Positions 8,522 to 17,636 of a stretch of 64,000 nucleotides of DNA are shown here, one piece after another. Source of the stretch: an uncultured Rhodospirillaceae bacterium. Lineage in GTDB: Bacteria > Pseudomonadota > Alphaproteobacteria > Azospirillales > Azospirillaceae. The notes under the pieces are model-generated. The model ran no database searches. It was not told where the DNA came from and saw only the letters and a list, made by a program, of their open reading frames with translations. Numbering within the stretch: the stretch's first letter is position 1; the number at the start of each line of letters is the position of its first letter. The translations under genes and the position numbers were made by a program. Where the stretch lies: assembly GCA_937927415.1 (NCBI GenBank), contig CALBDS010000063.1, positions 1-64,000 of the forward strand, written 5' to 3'.

Positions 8522-9073
8522 ATGCTTTCCACCAAGGATCTCGTTTTGTCGGCCCTGTTTGCGGCCATCGTCGCTGCCCTGGGATTGTTGCCGCCCATTC
8601 CGCTGGGCTTTCTGCCGGTGCCCATCACCGCCCAGACGCTGGGGGTGATGCTGGCCGGGGCGCTGCTGGGGCCGAAACGCGCCGCGGTCGCCATGGCCGT
8701 GTTCGTGCTGCTGGTGGCGGCGGGGCTGCCGCTGCTGTCTGGCGGGCGCGGCGGGATCGGCGTCATCATGGGGCCGACCGGCGGTTTCCTGCTGTCGTGG
8801 CCGCTGGCCGCGGCGGTGGTGGGGTTCCTCACCGATCGGTTCGACGGGGCCGGGCGCCCGTTGCTGCTGTTCGCCGCCTGCGTGCTGGGGGGGATCGGCG
8901 TGGTCTATGGCGTGGGCATTCCGTGGCTGGCGCTGGTGGCCGGCATGGACCCGATGAAGGCCGCCACCGGCACCATGGCCTTCCTGCCCGGCGACGTCAT
9001 CAAGGCGGGGGTGGCTGCCTTCGTCGCTGCCGGGGTGCGGCGCGCCCATCCCACCCTGCTGGCGCGGGGCTGA
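8522..9073 (+). CDS. bioY: Biotin transporter substrate-binding (S) subunit BioY
   Basis: A 183-residue integral membrane protein with six predicted hydrophobic helices. It shows the BioY pattern: PIPLGFLPVPITAQTLGVML near residues 25-44, GGRGGIGVIMGPTGGFLLSW in the middle, and PGDVIKAGVAA close to the C-terminus. It binds biotin at the outer face and works with the BioM/BioN module encoded upstream. The ATG follows AAAGGA. The stop lies 4 nt before the acyl-CoA ligase start, so bioY, the ligase and the thiolase appear to be one transcription unit. No convincing BioR palindrome was seen upstream. Confidence 0.93.
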   Translation: MLSTKDLVLSALFAAIVAALGLLPPIPLGFLPVPITAQTLGVMLAGALLGPKRAAVAMAVFVLLVAAGLPLLSGGRGGIGVIMGPTGGFLLSWPLAAAVVGFLTDRFDGAGRPLLLFAACVLGGIGVVYGVGIPWLALVAGMDPMKAATGTMAFLPGDVIKAGVAAFVAAGVRRAHPTLLARG

Positions 9074-9077
9074 CGGC

Positions 9078-10526
9078 ATGACACCCCGTTCCCTTGCCGC
9101 CCCCGTCCTGGACCACGCCGCCGCGGCCCCGGACCGGCCGGCGGTGCGGCTGGGGGCGGGGACCGTCACCTATGGCGCGCTGGCGGCGGGCATCCGGCGG
9201 GTGGCGGCGGCGGTCGCCGCCCTGCCGGGACCGGCGCCGCGGGTGGGCATCCGCCAGGGCAACGGCCCGGCCTTTCTCGAAAGCTTTTTCGGCATCGTCG
9301 CCGCCGGCGGCACCGCGGTCCTTCTGGACCCGAAATGGAGTGCCGAGCAAACGGCCCACGCGCTGGGCACCGCCCGGCCGCGGCACATCGCCGATGGCGT
9401 CTCCTGGCCCGAAGCCGGGATGGATGATGGGCCGGAGCCGGGGGTGGTCGATCCCGCGACACCTTTTCTTATTGGTTTCACCTCCGGAACCACCGGACGG
9501 CCGAAAGCCTTCATCCGCGATCAGGCATCATGGTTCGCCACCCTGGACGCCAGCCGGGTGGAATTCGCCATCGGCCCCGACGACGGGGTGCTGGTGCCGG
9601 GGCCGCTGGTCCACGGGCTGGGGCTGTACGGTGCGGTGGAGGCGCTGTGCGCCGGGGCCTGCGTGCATCTCCTGGATTCTTTCGATGCCGGAACGGCCCT
9701 GGACGTTCTGGAGCGGCACGGGCTGACCACGCTGGTGGCGGTGCCCACCATGCTGGTGAAGATCCTGGAAACCGCCGCGGCGCGCGGAACGGTGCTGCCG
9801 CGGATGCGGCGGGTGATTTCCTCCGGCGCCAAGCTGTCGCCGCTGGTCCATGAGCGGCTGACCCTGGCGTTTCCGGCGGCGGAGGTCTTTGAATATTACG
9901 GCGCCTCCGAACTCAGCTTCGTCAGCGTCATGGCCTCGCGCGAAGGCGGGCCGGCGGACAGCGTGGGGCGCCCCTTCCATGGGGTGACGGTGGAACTGCG
10001 CGGCCCCGATGGCGCTCCGGTCCCGCGGGGGGCGGTGGGGCAGGTGTGGGTGCGCTCCGCCATGTTGTGCCACGGCTATCTTGGCGGGGCCGGCGACGGC
10101 GCGGGGTTCCGGGCGGAAAACGGCTGGGGCACGGTGGGGGATCGCGGCTGGTTCGACGCCGGAGGCTGGCTCCACCTGATCGGGCGCGAAGGCGACATGC
10201 TGATTTCCGGCGGCCTCAACATCTACCCGGCGGAGGTGGAGGCGGTCCTGCGCGCCCACCCGCTGGTGGCCGAGGCGGTGGTCACCGGCCTTCCCGATCC
10301 GCTGTGGGGCGATGTGGTGACCGCGGTTGTGTGGTGGCGCGGGGCGGAGCGGGCCGACGCCGACACCCTGCGCGCCTGGGTCCGCGAACGGCTGGAGGCG
10401 TACAAGGCCCCCCGCCGCCTGTTCGCCGCCGCCGACACCCCCCTGACCGGCAGCGGCAAGATCGCCCGCGCGGTGGTGAAGGGATGGGCGCAGGACGGTT
10501 CCCCCCTGTTGACGGAGATTGCCTGA
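9078..10526 (+). CDS. AMP-dependent acyl-CoA synthetase (YhfT-like)
   Basis: A 482-residue member of the acyl-adenylate-forming family, which activates a carboxylic acid with ATP and then CoA. Visible core motifs are FTSGTTGRPK (about 134-143), YYGASE (about 273), GDRGWF (about 354), GREGDMLISGGLNIYP and TGSGKIAR near the C-terminus, which holds the adenylation Lys. It follows bioY by 4 nt and overlaps the thiolase gene by one base. The order bioY, acyl-CoA ligase, thiolase is the same as Bacillus subtilis yhfU-yhfT-yhfS, which belongs to the BirA biotin regulon. A role in pimelate or another fatty-acid salvage step for biotin is therefore plausible, but the substrate is unproven. Confidence 0.88.
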   Translation: MTPRSLAAPVLDHAAAAPDRPAVRLGAGTVTYGALAAGIRRVAAAVAALPGPAPRVGIRQGNGPAFLESFFGIVAAGGTAVLLDPKWSAEQTAHALGTARPRHIADGVSWPEAGMDDGPEPGVVDPATPFLIGFTSGTTGRPKAFIRDQASWFATLDASRVEFAIGPDDGVLVPGPLVHGLGLYGAVEALCAGACVHLLDSFDAGTALDVLERHGLTTLVAVPTMLVKILETAAARGTVLPRMRRVISSGAKLSPLVHERLTLAFPAAEVFEYYGASELSFVSVMASREGGPADSVGRPFHGVTVELRGPDGAPVPRGAVGQVWVRSAMLCHGYLGGAGDGAGFRAENGWGTVGDRGWFDAGGWLHLIGREGDMLISGGLNIYPAEVEAVLRAHPLVAEAVVTGLPDPLWGDVVTAVVWWRGAERADADTLRAWVRERLEAYKAPRRLFAAADTPLTGSGKIARAVVKGWAQDGSPLLTEIA

Positions 10527-11683
10527 TGCCGCGCGCGGTCATCGTCGCCGCCCGCCGCACCCCCATCGGCCGCATCGGCGGCTGGCTGCGGACGCTCCCG
10601 GTTGAGGATCTCGCCGCCCCGGTCATCCGTGCGGTTCTGGCTGACGCCGGGCTGGACGGGGCGGCGGTGGACGAGGTGATCCTTGGCAACGCCGTGGGGC
10701 CGGGGGGCAATGTCGCCCGCCTGTCGGCGCTGGCCGCCGGGCTGCCGGTGTCGGTGCCGGGGGTCACGGTGGACCGCCAATGCGGATCGGGGCTGGAAGC
10801 CGTCAACCACGCCGCCCGCCTGATCGAATCCGGCGCCTGTTCCGTCTGCGTCGCCGGCGGGGTGGAAAGCACCAGCACCGCCCCCTGGCGCATGGCCCGG
10901 CCCGACAGCCCCCATGGTCTGCCGCGCCCGTACGCCCGCGCCCGTTTCGCCCCCGAATCGATCGGCGATCCCGATATGGGGGTGGCGGCGGAAAACGTGG
11001 CTCAGGCCTTCGGCATCACCCGCGCGCGTCAGGACGCCTATGCCCTGACCAGCCATCGCCGCGCGGTGGCCGCCCAAGCGGCCGGACGTTTCGCTCGCGA
11101 AATCGTGCCGCTGACGCTGGCCGACGGCTCCATGGTGGACCGTGACGAATGCCCCCGCCCCGACACCACGCCGGAGCGGCTGGCCCGCCTGAAGCCGGTG
11201 TTCGTGGCGGACGGCACGGTGACCGCCGGCAACGCCTGCCCGGTCAACGACGGGGCGGCGGCGGTGGTGCTGGTGTCGGAGGAGCGGTTCCGCGCGCTGG
11301 GCCTGCCCCGGGGGCTGGTGGTGGTGGATTCCACCGCCGCGGGGGTGGAGCCGGCGCTGCTGGGCACCGGCCCGATCCCGGCGGTGCGCCGGCTGCTGGC
11401 CCGCAACCCGTCCCTGCGGCTGGAGGATCTGGCGCAGGTGGAGTTCAACGAGGCCTTTGCGTCCCAGGTTCTCGCCTGCCTCGACACGCTGGGCCTGGAC
11501 CCGGCGCTGGTGTGCCCCAACGGCGGGGCGCTGGCGCTGGGGCATCCCTATGGCGCGTCGGGGGCGGTGCTGGTCACCCGCCTGTTCTCCGACCTTCCCC
11601 CCGGCGGGCTGGGGCTGGCAACGCTCGGCATCGGCGGCGGGCTGGGGCTGGCCACGCTGGTGGAGGCGGTGGGGGAGGGCTGA
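10526..11683 (+). CDS. Thiolase-family protein lacking the second catalytic Cys (YhfS-like)
   Basis: A 385-residue thiolase-fold protein. The acyl-accepting Cys86 is present in DRQCGSGLE, NEAFAS (about 306) is intact, and GHPYGASG supplies His340. In canonical thiolases the C-terminal motif reads CxGGGxG and its Cys acts as the general base. Here residue 368 is Gly (GIGGGLG, codon GGC at 11627-11629). Ordinary acetyl-CoA acetyltransferase activity may therefore be altered or lost. The start overlaps the upstream stop (TGATG), showing coupling to the acyl-CoA ligase. Function is inferred only from its biotin-locus context, and automatic annotation as acetyl-CoA acetyltransferase could mislead. 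Confidence 0.85.
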   Translation: MPRAVIVAARRTPIGRIGGWLRTLPVEDLAAPVIRAVLADAGLDGAAVDEVILGNAVGPGGNVARLSALAAGLPVSVPGVTVDRQCGSGLEAVNHAARLIESGACSVCVAGGVESTSTAPWRMARPDSPHGLPRPYARARFAPESIGDPDMGVAAENVAQAFGITRARQDAYALTSHRRAVAAQAAGRFAREIVPLTLADGSMVDRDECPRPDTTPERLARLKPVFVADGTVTAGNACPVNDGAAAVVLVSEERFRALGLPRGLVVVDSTAAGVEPALLGTGPIPAVRRLLARNPSLRLEDLAQVEFNEAFASQVLACLDTLGLDPALVCPNGGALALGHPYGASGAVLVTRLFSDLPPGGLGLATLGIGGGLGLATLVEAVGEG

Positions 11684-11698
11684 GCCTCCCCCCGGTCT

Positions 11699-13033
11699 TC
11701 ACGCCACCTCCCGCAACACCTCCCCGATCAGCCCCGTCATCTCGTCGATCTGCTCCTCCTCCACGATCAGCGGTGGGGACAGGGCGATGATGTCGCCGGT
11801 CACCCGGATCAGCAGGCCGCGTTCGAAGCAGCGCACGAACACTTCATAGGCCCGCTTGCCGGGGCCGTCGGCCCGCGGCTCCAGTTCGATGGCGCCGACC
11901 AGGCCGATGCTGCGGGTGTCGATCACGTGCGGGTGGTCGGCCAGACCGTGGATGGCGTCGGCCCAGCGGGATTCCAGGGCGTGGGCGCGGTCGAACAGCC
12001 CCTCGTCGGCATAGACGTCCAGCGTGGCTTCCGCCGCCGCACAGGCCAGCGGGTGGGCGGAATAGGTGTAGCCGTGGAACAGCTCGATCACATGCTCCGG
12101 CCCGGTCATCAGGGCGTCGTGGACGTGGCCGCGGGCGAACACGGCCCCCATGGGAACGGTGCCGTTGGTGATGCCCTTGGCGGTGGTCACCAGATCGGGG
12201 ACCACCCCAAACCGCTCCACCCCGAACGAGGCGCCCAGACGGCCGAAGCCGGTAATCACCTCGTCGAAGATCAGCAGGATGCCGTGACGGGCGGTGATGT
12301 CCCGCAGCCGTTCCAGATAGCCCACGGGGGGCAGCAGCACGCCGGTCGATCCGGCCACCGGCTCCACGATCACCGCGGCGATGGTGTCGGCGCCGTGCAG
12401 GGTCACCAGCCGTTCCAGATCCTCGGCCAGATGGGCGCCCCAGGCGGGCTGTCCGCGGGTGTGGGGCTGGTGTTCGCGGCTGTAGGTGTGGGGCAGGTGG
12501 TCCACCCCCGCCAGCAGCGGGCCGAAGGTGCGGCGGTTGGACACGATGCCGCCCACCGAAATCCCGCCGAAGCCGACGCCGTGATAGCCGCGTTCCCGCC
12601 CGATCAGCCGGGTGCGCTGCCCCTCGCCGCGGGCGCGGTGGTAGGCGAGCGCGATCTTCAGCGCCGTGTCCACCGATTCGGAACCGGAGTTGGTGAAGAA
12701 CACATGGTCCAGATCCCCCGGCATCAGGGCCGCCAGCCGTGACGCCAGCGCAAAGGCCCGCGGGTGGCCCATCTGGAAGGTGGGGGCGAAGTCCAGCTCC
12801 GCCGCCTGGGCCTGGATGGCGCGGACGATGGGCGCGCGGGCGTGGCCGGCGTTGCAGCACCACAGGCCGGCGGTGCCGTCGAGAACCCGGCGCCCGTCAT
12901 GGGTGGTGTAGTGCATGCCCTCCGCCGAGGCCAGCAGGCGGGGGGCCGCCTTGAACTGGCGGTTGGCGGTGAACGGCATCCAGAACGCCGCCAGATCGTT
13001 GGGGCGCACGTCGCGTTCGGCGTCGATGGTCAT
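11699..13033 (-). CDS. Class III aminotransferase (omega-amino acid:pyruvate transaminase type)
   Basis: A 444-residue fold-type I PLP enzyme of the class III family. GLWCCNAGHA and TNSGSESVDTALKIA are typical of the beta-alanine:pyruvate/omega-transaminase branch. The cofactor segment is IFDEVITGFGRLG, and the Schiff-base Lys lies in TTAKGITNG. The ATG at 13033 is preceded by AGGAGG, which rejects the longer frame. It likely moves an amino group between an omega-amino acid such as beta-alanine and pyruvate. It is convergent with the thiolase gene, with only 15 nt between the two stops. Its possible beta-alanine substrate is the product of PanD encoded 7 kb away. Confidence 0.88.
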   Translation of the reverse strand: MTIDAERDVRPNDLAAFWMPFTANRQFKAAPRLLASAEGMHYTTHDGRRVLDGTAGLWCCNAGHARAPIVRAIQAQAAELDFAPTFQMGHPRAFALASRLAALMPGDLDHVFFTNSGSESVDTALKIALAYHRARGEGQRTRLIGRERGYHGVGFGGISVGGIVSNRRTFGPLLAGVDHLPHTYSREHQPHTRGQPAWGAHLAEDLERLVTLHGADTIAAVIVEPVAGSTGVLLPPVGYLERLRDITARHGILLIFDEVITGFGRLGASFGVERFGVVPDLVTTAKGITNGTVPMGAVFARGHVHDALMTGPEHVIELFHGYTYSAHPLACAAAEATLDVYADEGLFDRAHALESRWADAIHGLADHPHVIDTRSIGLVGAIELEPRADGPGKRAYEVFVRCFERGLLIRVTGDIIALSPPLIVEEEQIDEMTGLIGEVLREVA

Positions 13034-13219
13034 CGTTCCTCCTCTGTCCCGTCCCTGTTTTGTTTCCGGTTTGCGGGGCGTTTTGGGCGGCCCCCTTTGG
13101 CCGCCGGTACCATCTTGAGTCTGTTTTCTTATCTTTGTCACCATACCTGCGGTTTCGTTTGCCCCTCAATCGCCGTCATCGTGTGGCGTTGCGGCGGGTT
13201 GATCGTGCGAGGGGTGGAT

Positions 13220-13870
13220 ATGCGCCGGATGGGTGTTGGGATTGCCGTTGCGGCCGGGCTGTGCGGCGTGGCGGGCGGGGGGCATCCGGCCCTGGCCCAG
13301 GCCGCGCGGGTGGACACCATCAACGGCTGGGTCATGGTCTGTCAGGGGGAGGAGCCGATCCGCCGCTGCAGCGCCGCCCGACCCACCCCCTTCACCGACA
13401 GCCAGGGGCGGGAGCATGTGGTCACGCTCAGCCTGCTGCGGGATGGCGCCTGTACTACGCTGAGCGGGGTGTTCGACGAGCCGATCGATCTGGGGCGCCC
13501 GGTGTGGCTGGCGGTGGACGGCGGGCCGCGGCTGGAGTTCGCCGCCATCCTCCCCGATCCGCCGCGGACCCGCGTGGCGGCGGGGGAGGGTGCGGATTTC
13601 CGGCACTTCGTCAGCAAGGCGTCCAGCGGCGGCCCGCTGCTGGCCGCGGGCATGGTGAAGGAGCCGCGGCGGGTGGCCGTCACCTGCGCCGCCATGCGCG
13701 AGTTGCTGCCGCATCTGGCCGCCGGGGCCGCCCTGCGGCTGGAGTTCAGCCCCACCGGGCTGGCGCTGCGGGAACAGCCTTATCACTGGCCCGTCCTGTC
13801 CCGCCGGGCGGTGGATGTGCCCCTGGCCGGCGTGGTGGCCCGGCTGAACCATCATTTCCAGGTGCCCTGA
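13220..13870 (+). CDS. Secreted protein of unknown function, weakly IalB-like
   Basis: A 216-residue product with a signal peptide that ends around ALAQA-AR. The mature N-terminus, INGWVMVCQGEEPIRRCSAA, has the Trp and paired Cys arrangement seen in invasion-associated locus B (IalB) family proteins. The similarity is by eye and not strong. The rest is beta-rich without known motifs. The ATG at 13220 follows GAGGGG. The gene is isolated between a divergent aminotransferase and a small convergent gene. Confidence 0.6.
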   Translation: MRRMGVGIAVAAGLCGVAGGGHPALAQAARVDTINGWVMVCQGEEPIRRCSAARPTPFTDSQGREHVVTLSLLRDGACTTLSGVFDEPIDLGRPVWLAVDGGPRLEFAAILPDPPRTRVAAGEGADFRHFVSKASSGGPLLAAGMVKEPRRVAVTCAAMRELLPHLAAGAALRLEFSPTGLALREQPYHWPVLSRRAVDVPLAGVVARLNHHFQVP

Positions 13871-13882
13871 GAGATTTCCCAA

Positions 13883-13921
13883 CGGCAAGGGGGCATCCCA
13901 TCATGGAATGCCCCCTTGCCG
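13883..13921. terminator. 14-bp stem-loop between convergent genes
   Basis: CGGCAAGGGGGCAT (13883-13896) pairs perfectly with 13908-13921 across an 11-nt loop. It lies between the secreted-protein gene and the convergent 66-residue gene and could end transcription from both sides. Neither side has a clear T-run, so termination strength is uncertain. Confidence 0.55.
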
Positions 13922-13941
13922 GAAACGTTTGGCTTGGAACC

Positions 13942-14142
13942 TCAGAAACCAATGACCCGTTGGACCATGCCGCCGTCGCAGGCCCCCATCCACGCGGCCA
14001 TGGTGGGATCAAGCGCGGTCCACGCGCGCCGGCGCACGGCGATCTGACGGCGGCAATCCAGCGAGCAGTACAGCGGTGCCGGTCCCCGCCGGGACGCGCG
14101 CTTGAACGGACGTCCGCAGCAGGCGCAATAGAGGGTATCCAT
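13942..14142 (-). CDS. Small Cys-rich (zinc-ribbon-like) protein
   Basis: A 66-residue basic protein with CACCGRPF near the N-terminus and LYCSLDCR about 25 residues later. The CxxC...CxxxC layout could bind one zinc. It resembles short bacterial zinc-ribbon or FYR-type proteins, but I do not recognise a named family. The start is well supported by GGAGGAATCC directly before the ATG. It is convergent with the secreted-protein gene and shares the stem-loop at 13883. Confidence 0.6.
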   Translation of the reverse strand: MDTLYCACCGRPFKRASRRGPAPLYCSLDCRRQIAVRRRAWTALDPTMAAWMGACDGGMVQRVIGF

Positions 14143-14590
14143 GGATTCCTCCCGGATGTGTGATCCGAATTTATCGTTTGTTTCTTTTCTTCTGCCGCCG
14201 ATCCTGGATCAGAAAGCGGGTGGATGACCAGACCGCAAAAGGACATATGGCTAGGTGGAGTAGAAGAAACTGTTTTTTATGTTGATCGATCACCAATCAA
14301 ATTCCAAGGAATTCGGGAAGAATCCTTCCAAGCGCGTCATTCTGACGCAAAGAACTTCTGGTGCACTGCCAGATGAAATGGTGCAGGGCAATATTCCACC
14401 TTCACCTATGCGCCTGTAACTTTCGCATAACTGAATTTGAGTCTTATATCTTTCTGGGGTTGGAATCTGATCCGCCCCATTGGCATGGGCTGCCGGCATC
14501 CCCATCTGACCCGGGAGACGCCGGGGATCACGCGCCGACGGCCAACCTTCCCCATTCCTGGAACACCCGTGACACGAGGAGCCTTCAGCC
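14143..14590. other. 448-bp gene-free region upstream of nhaA
   Basis: This stretch is noticeably more AT-rich than its surroundings between about 14150 and 14460. I see no coding frame with a ribosome binding site. A weak promoter-like pair, TTCGCA (14422) and TATATC (14445) with a 17-bp spacer, could drive nhaA. A 10-bp palindrome (TGATCGATCA, 14283-14292) is also present but matches no operator known to me. Confidence 0.4.
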
Positions 14591-15793
<1,203 letters not shown>

Positions 15794-15860
15794 CCGGGAA
15801 CATCGGGGGGATCCGTGGGGTTGTTCCGATCAGCACGCTTGAGCGAGGGAGCACACCCCC

Positions 15861-16022
15861 ATGGACCTGATCCGCATCATCCTGGCCCTGATCCTGCCGC
15901 CGCTGGGCGTCTTCATGCAGGTGGGATTCGGAAAGCATTTCTGGATCAACATCCTGTTGACGCTTTTGGGCTATTTTCCCGGCATCATCCACGCGCTCTA
16001 TGTCATCGTGAAGGTCCGATGA
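15861..16022 (+). CDS. Pmp3/YqaE-family membrane peptide
   Basis: A 53-residue proteolipid with two hydrophobic helices. It begins MDLIRIILALILPPLGVFMQ, with the LPPLGVF core that defines the Pmp3/YqaE (UPF0057) family, and ends HALYVIVKVR. Family members in yeast, plants and bacteria affect membrane potential and tolerance to salt or cold. GAGGGAG lies upstream of the ATG. It sits 67 nt after nhaA, so the two may respond to the same ionic stress. Confidence 0.88.
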   Translation: MDLIRIILALILPPLGVFMQVGFGKHFWINILLTLLGYFPGIIHALYVIVKVR

Positions 16023-16051
16023 CCCTGCGGGCGGCTTGACTTCGGGCGGGG

Positions 16052-16065
16052 TTGACGTGGATCAA
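16052..16065 (+). promoter_or_regulatory. FNR/FixK-type box upstream of hemN
   Basis: TTGACGTGGATCAA differs at only one half-site base from the FNR/FixK consensus TTGAT-N4-ATCAA. Its centre, 16058.5, is 42 nt before the hemN ATG at 16101. Activation by an FNR/FixK protein under low oxygen fits a gene for the oxygen-independent step of haem synthesis. Confidence 0.8.
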
Positions 16066-16100
16066 GGACTTTTTCCGCCTCTCTTTGCACTGTGGCACCC

Positions 16101-17507
16101 ATGACCGTGATCGCTCCCCCCGCTTCGTGCTCTCCGGCCGCCGGCTTCGACGGGCTGGATGCCGCCCTTCTCGCCAAGTACGACGGCCTGCGCGTGCCGC
16201 GTTACACCAGCTATCCCACCGCGCCCCATTTCGGCCCGGCCGTGGGGCCGGAGCAGTACGCCGGCTGGCTGGCCCAGCTCGACACCGACCGCGCAGGCTC
16301 GCTTTACCTGCACGTGCCGTTCTGCAAGGCCATGTGCTGGTACTGTGGCTGCCACACCAAGATCGTGGCCCGCTATGACCCGATCGCCGAGTATCTGGGG
16401 CATCTGCGCCGGGAAATCGCGCTGGTGGCCGACACCCTGCCGGGCCGGCTGAAGATCCGCCACATCCATTTCGGCGGCGGCACGCCCACCATGATGGCGC
16501 CCGCCGATTTCGAATCCCTGATCGCGCTGCTGCGCCAGCGGTTCGACGTGCTGCCCGATGCGGAAATCGCGGTGGAGATCGACCCCCGCACCCTGACCGA
16601 GGAGATGGCGCAGGCGCTGGGCCGCGCCGGGGGCAACCGCGCCTCGCTGGGCGTGCAGGATTTCGACGAGGGGGTGCAGAAGGCGGTCAACCGTCTCCAG
16701 CCGCTGGCGATGACCGAGCGGGCGGTGACGTGGCTGCGTTCCAACGGCATCGGCGCCATCAACCTGGACCTGATGTACGGGCTGCCGCTGCAAACGGTGG
16801 ACAGCGTGGCGCGGTCGGCGGAGATCGCGCTGGGCCTCGACCCCGCGCGTCTGGCGGTGTTCGGCTACGCCCATGTGCCGTGGATGAAGAGCCACCAGAA
16901 AAAGATCGACGAATCCGCCCTGGCCGACAGCTTGGGCCGCTGGCGCCAGTTCTCGGCCATTGCGTCGGTGCTGAACGCCGGGGGCTACCGCCTGATCGGG
17001 CTGGACCACTTCGCCCGGCCCGAGGACGAGCTGTCGGTGATGCAGGCGGCGGGCAAGCTGCACCGCAATTTCCAGGGCTACACCACCGACGACGCCGACA
17101 TCCTGCTGGGTTTCGGCGCCTCCTCCATCGGCGAGCTGCCTCAGGGCTACATCCAGAACGCCGTTCCCTTCGACCAGTACGCCCAAGCCATCGAGGAAGG
17201 GCGCTTCGCCACCGCCAAGGGCTATGCGCTGGCCGGCGACGACCGGGTGCGGCGGGCGGCCATCGTGCGGCTGATGTGCGACCTGTCGGTGGATGTCGGT
17301 GCGGTGGCGGCGGCCCATGGCTATGATGCCGGCTTCTTCGATGCCGAACTGGCGGGCATGGGGGATCTGGTGGCCGACGGGGTGGCGGTGGTGGACGGGC
17401 GGCGGGTGACCGTGCCCGACAGCGCCCAGCCGCTGATGCGCATCGTCGCCGCCCGGTTCGACACCTATCTGTCCACCGGCGCCGGACGGCACAGCCGGGC
17501 GGTGTAA
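16101..17507 (+). CDS. hemN: Oxygen-independent coproporphyrinogen III oxidase
   Basis: Radical-SAM enzyme that decarboxylates two propionate side chains of coproporphyrinogen III to give protoporphyrinogen IX without oxygen. The 468-residue cytoplasmic protein has the [4Fe-4S] motif CKAMCWYCGC, preceded by LHVPF, then HFGGGTPT and a HemN C-terminal domain. RVPRYTSYPTAPHF near the N-terminus is diagnostic of HemN rather than HemW. The ATG at 16101 is preferred over the GTG at 16092, though neither has a Shine-Dalgarno sequence; the promoter geometry suggests a leaderless transcript. An FNR-type box precedes it and a terminator follows it. Confidence 0.95.
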   Translation: MTVIAPPASCSPAAGFDGLDAALLAKYDGLRVPRYTSYPTAPHFGPAVGPEQYAGWLAQLDTDRAGSLYLHVPFCKAMCWYCGCHTKIVARYDPIAEYLGHLRREIALVADTLPGRLKIRHIHFGGGTPTMMAPADFESLIALLRQRFDVLPDAEIAVEIDPRTLTEEMAQALGRAGGNRASLGVQDFDEGVQKAVNRLQPLAMTERAVTWLRSNGIGAINLDLMYGLPLQTVDSVARSAEIALGLDPARLAVFGYAHVPWMKSHQKKIDESALADSLGRWRQFSAIASVLNAGGYRLIGLDHFARPEDELSVMQAAGKLHRNFQGYTTDDADILLGFGASSIGELPQGYIQNAVPFDQYAQAIEEGRFATAKGYALAGDDRVRRAAIVRLMCDLSVDVGAVAAAHGYDAGFFDAELAGMGDLVADGVAVVDGRRVTVPDSAQPLMRIVAARFDTYLSTGAGRHSRAV

Positions 17508-17513
17508 GGACCG

Positions 17514-17550
17514 GCCCTTATAAGAACGGAGTAATATAAGGGCTGTTTTT
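17514..17550 (+). terminator. Rho-independent terminator of hemN
   Basis: GCCCTTATA (17514-17522) pairs perfectly with TATAAGGGC (17535-17543) over a 12-nt loop, followed by TGTTTTT. It lies 7 nt after the hemN stop and separates hemN from the HD-GYP gene. Confidence 0.8.
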
Positions 17551-17636
17551 CATCGATTGCGCGTCTATGCCACACGAAATCTGTGCGCGGCGGGGGTATA
17601 ATGCCCGCCCGTTCGGATTGTTTCGTGGATCATACG

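Noticed and set aside
14282..14300. TTGAT...ATCAA pair upstream of nhaA as an FNR box
   Set aside because: The half-sites are 9 bp apart instead of 4, so it does not fit FNR/FixK binding.
17597..17602. TATAAT as the -10 element of the HD-GYP gene promoter
   Set aside because: No -35 element lies at 16-18 bp; the match may be chance.
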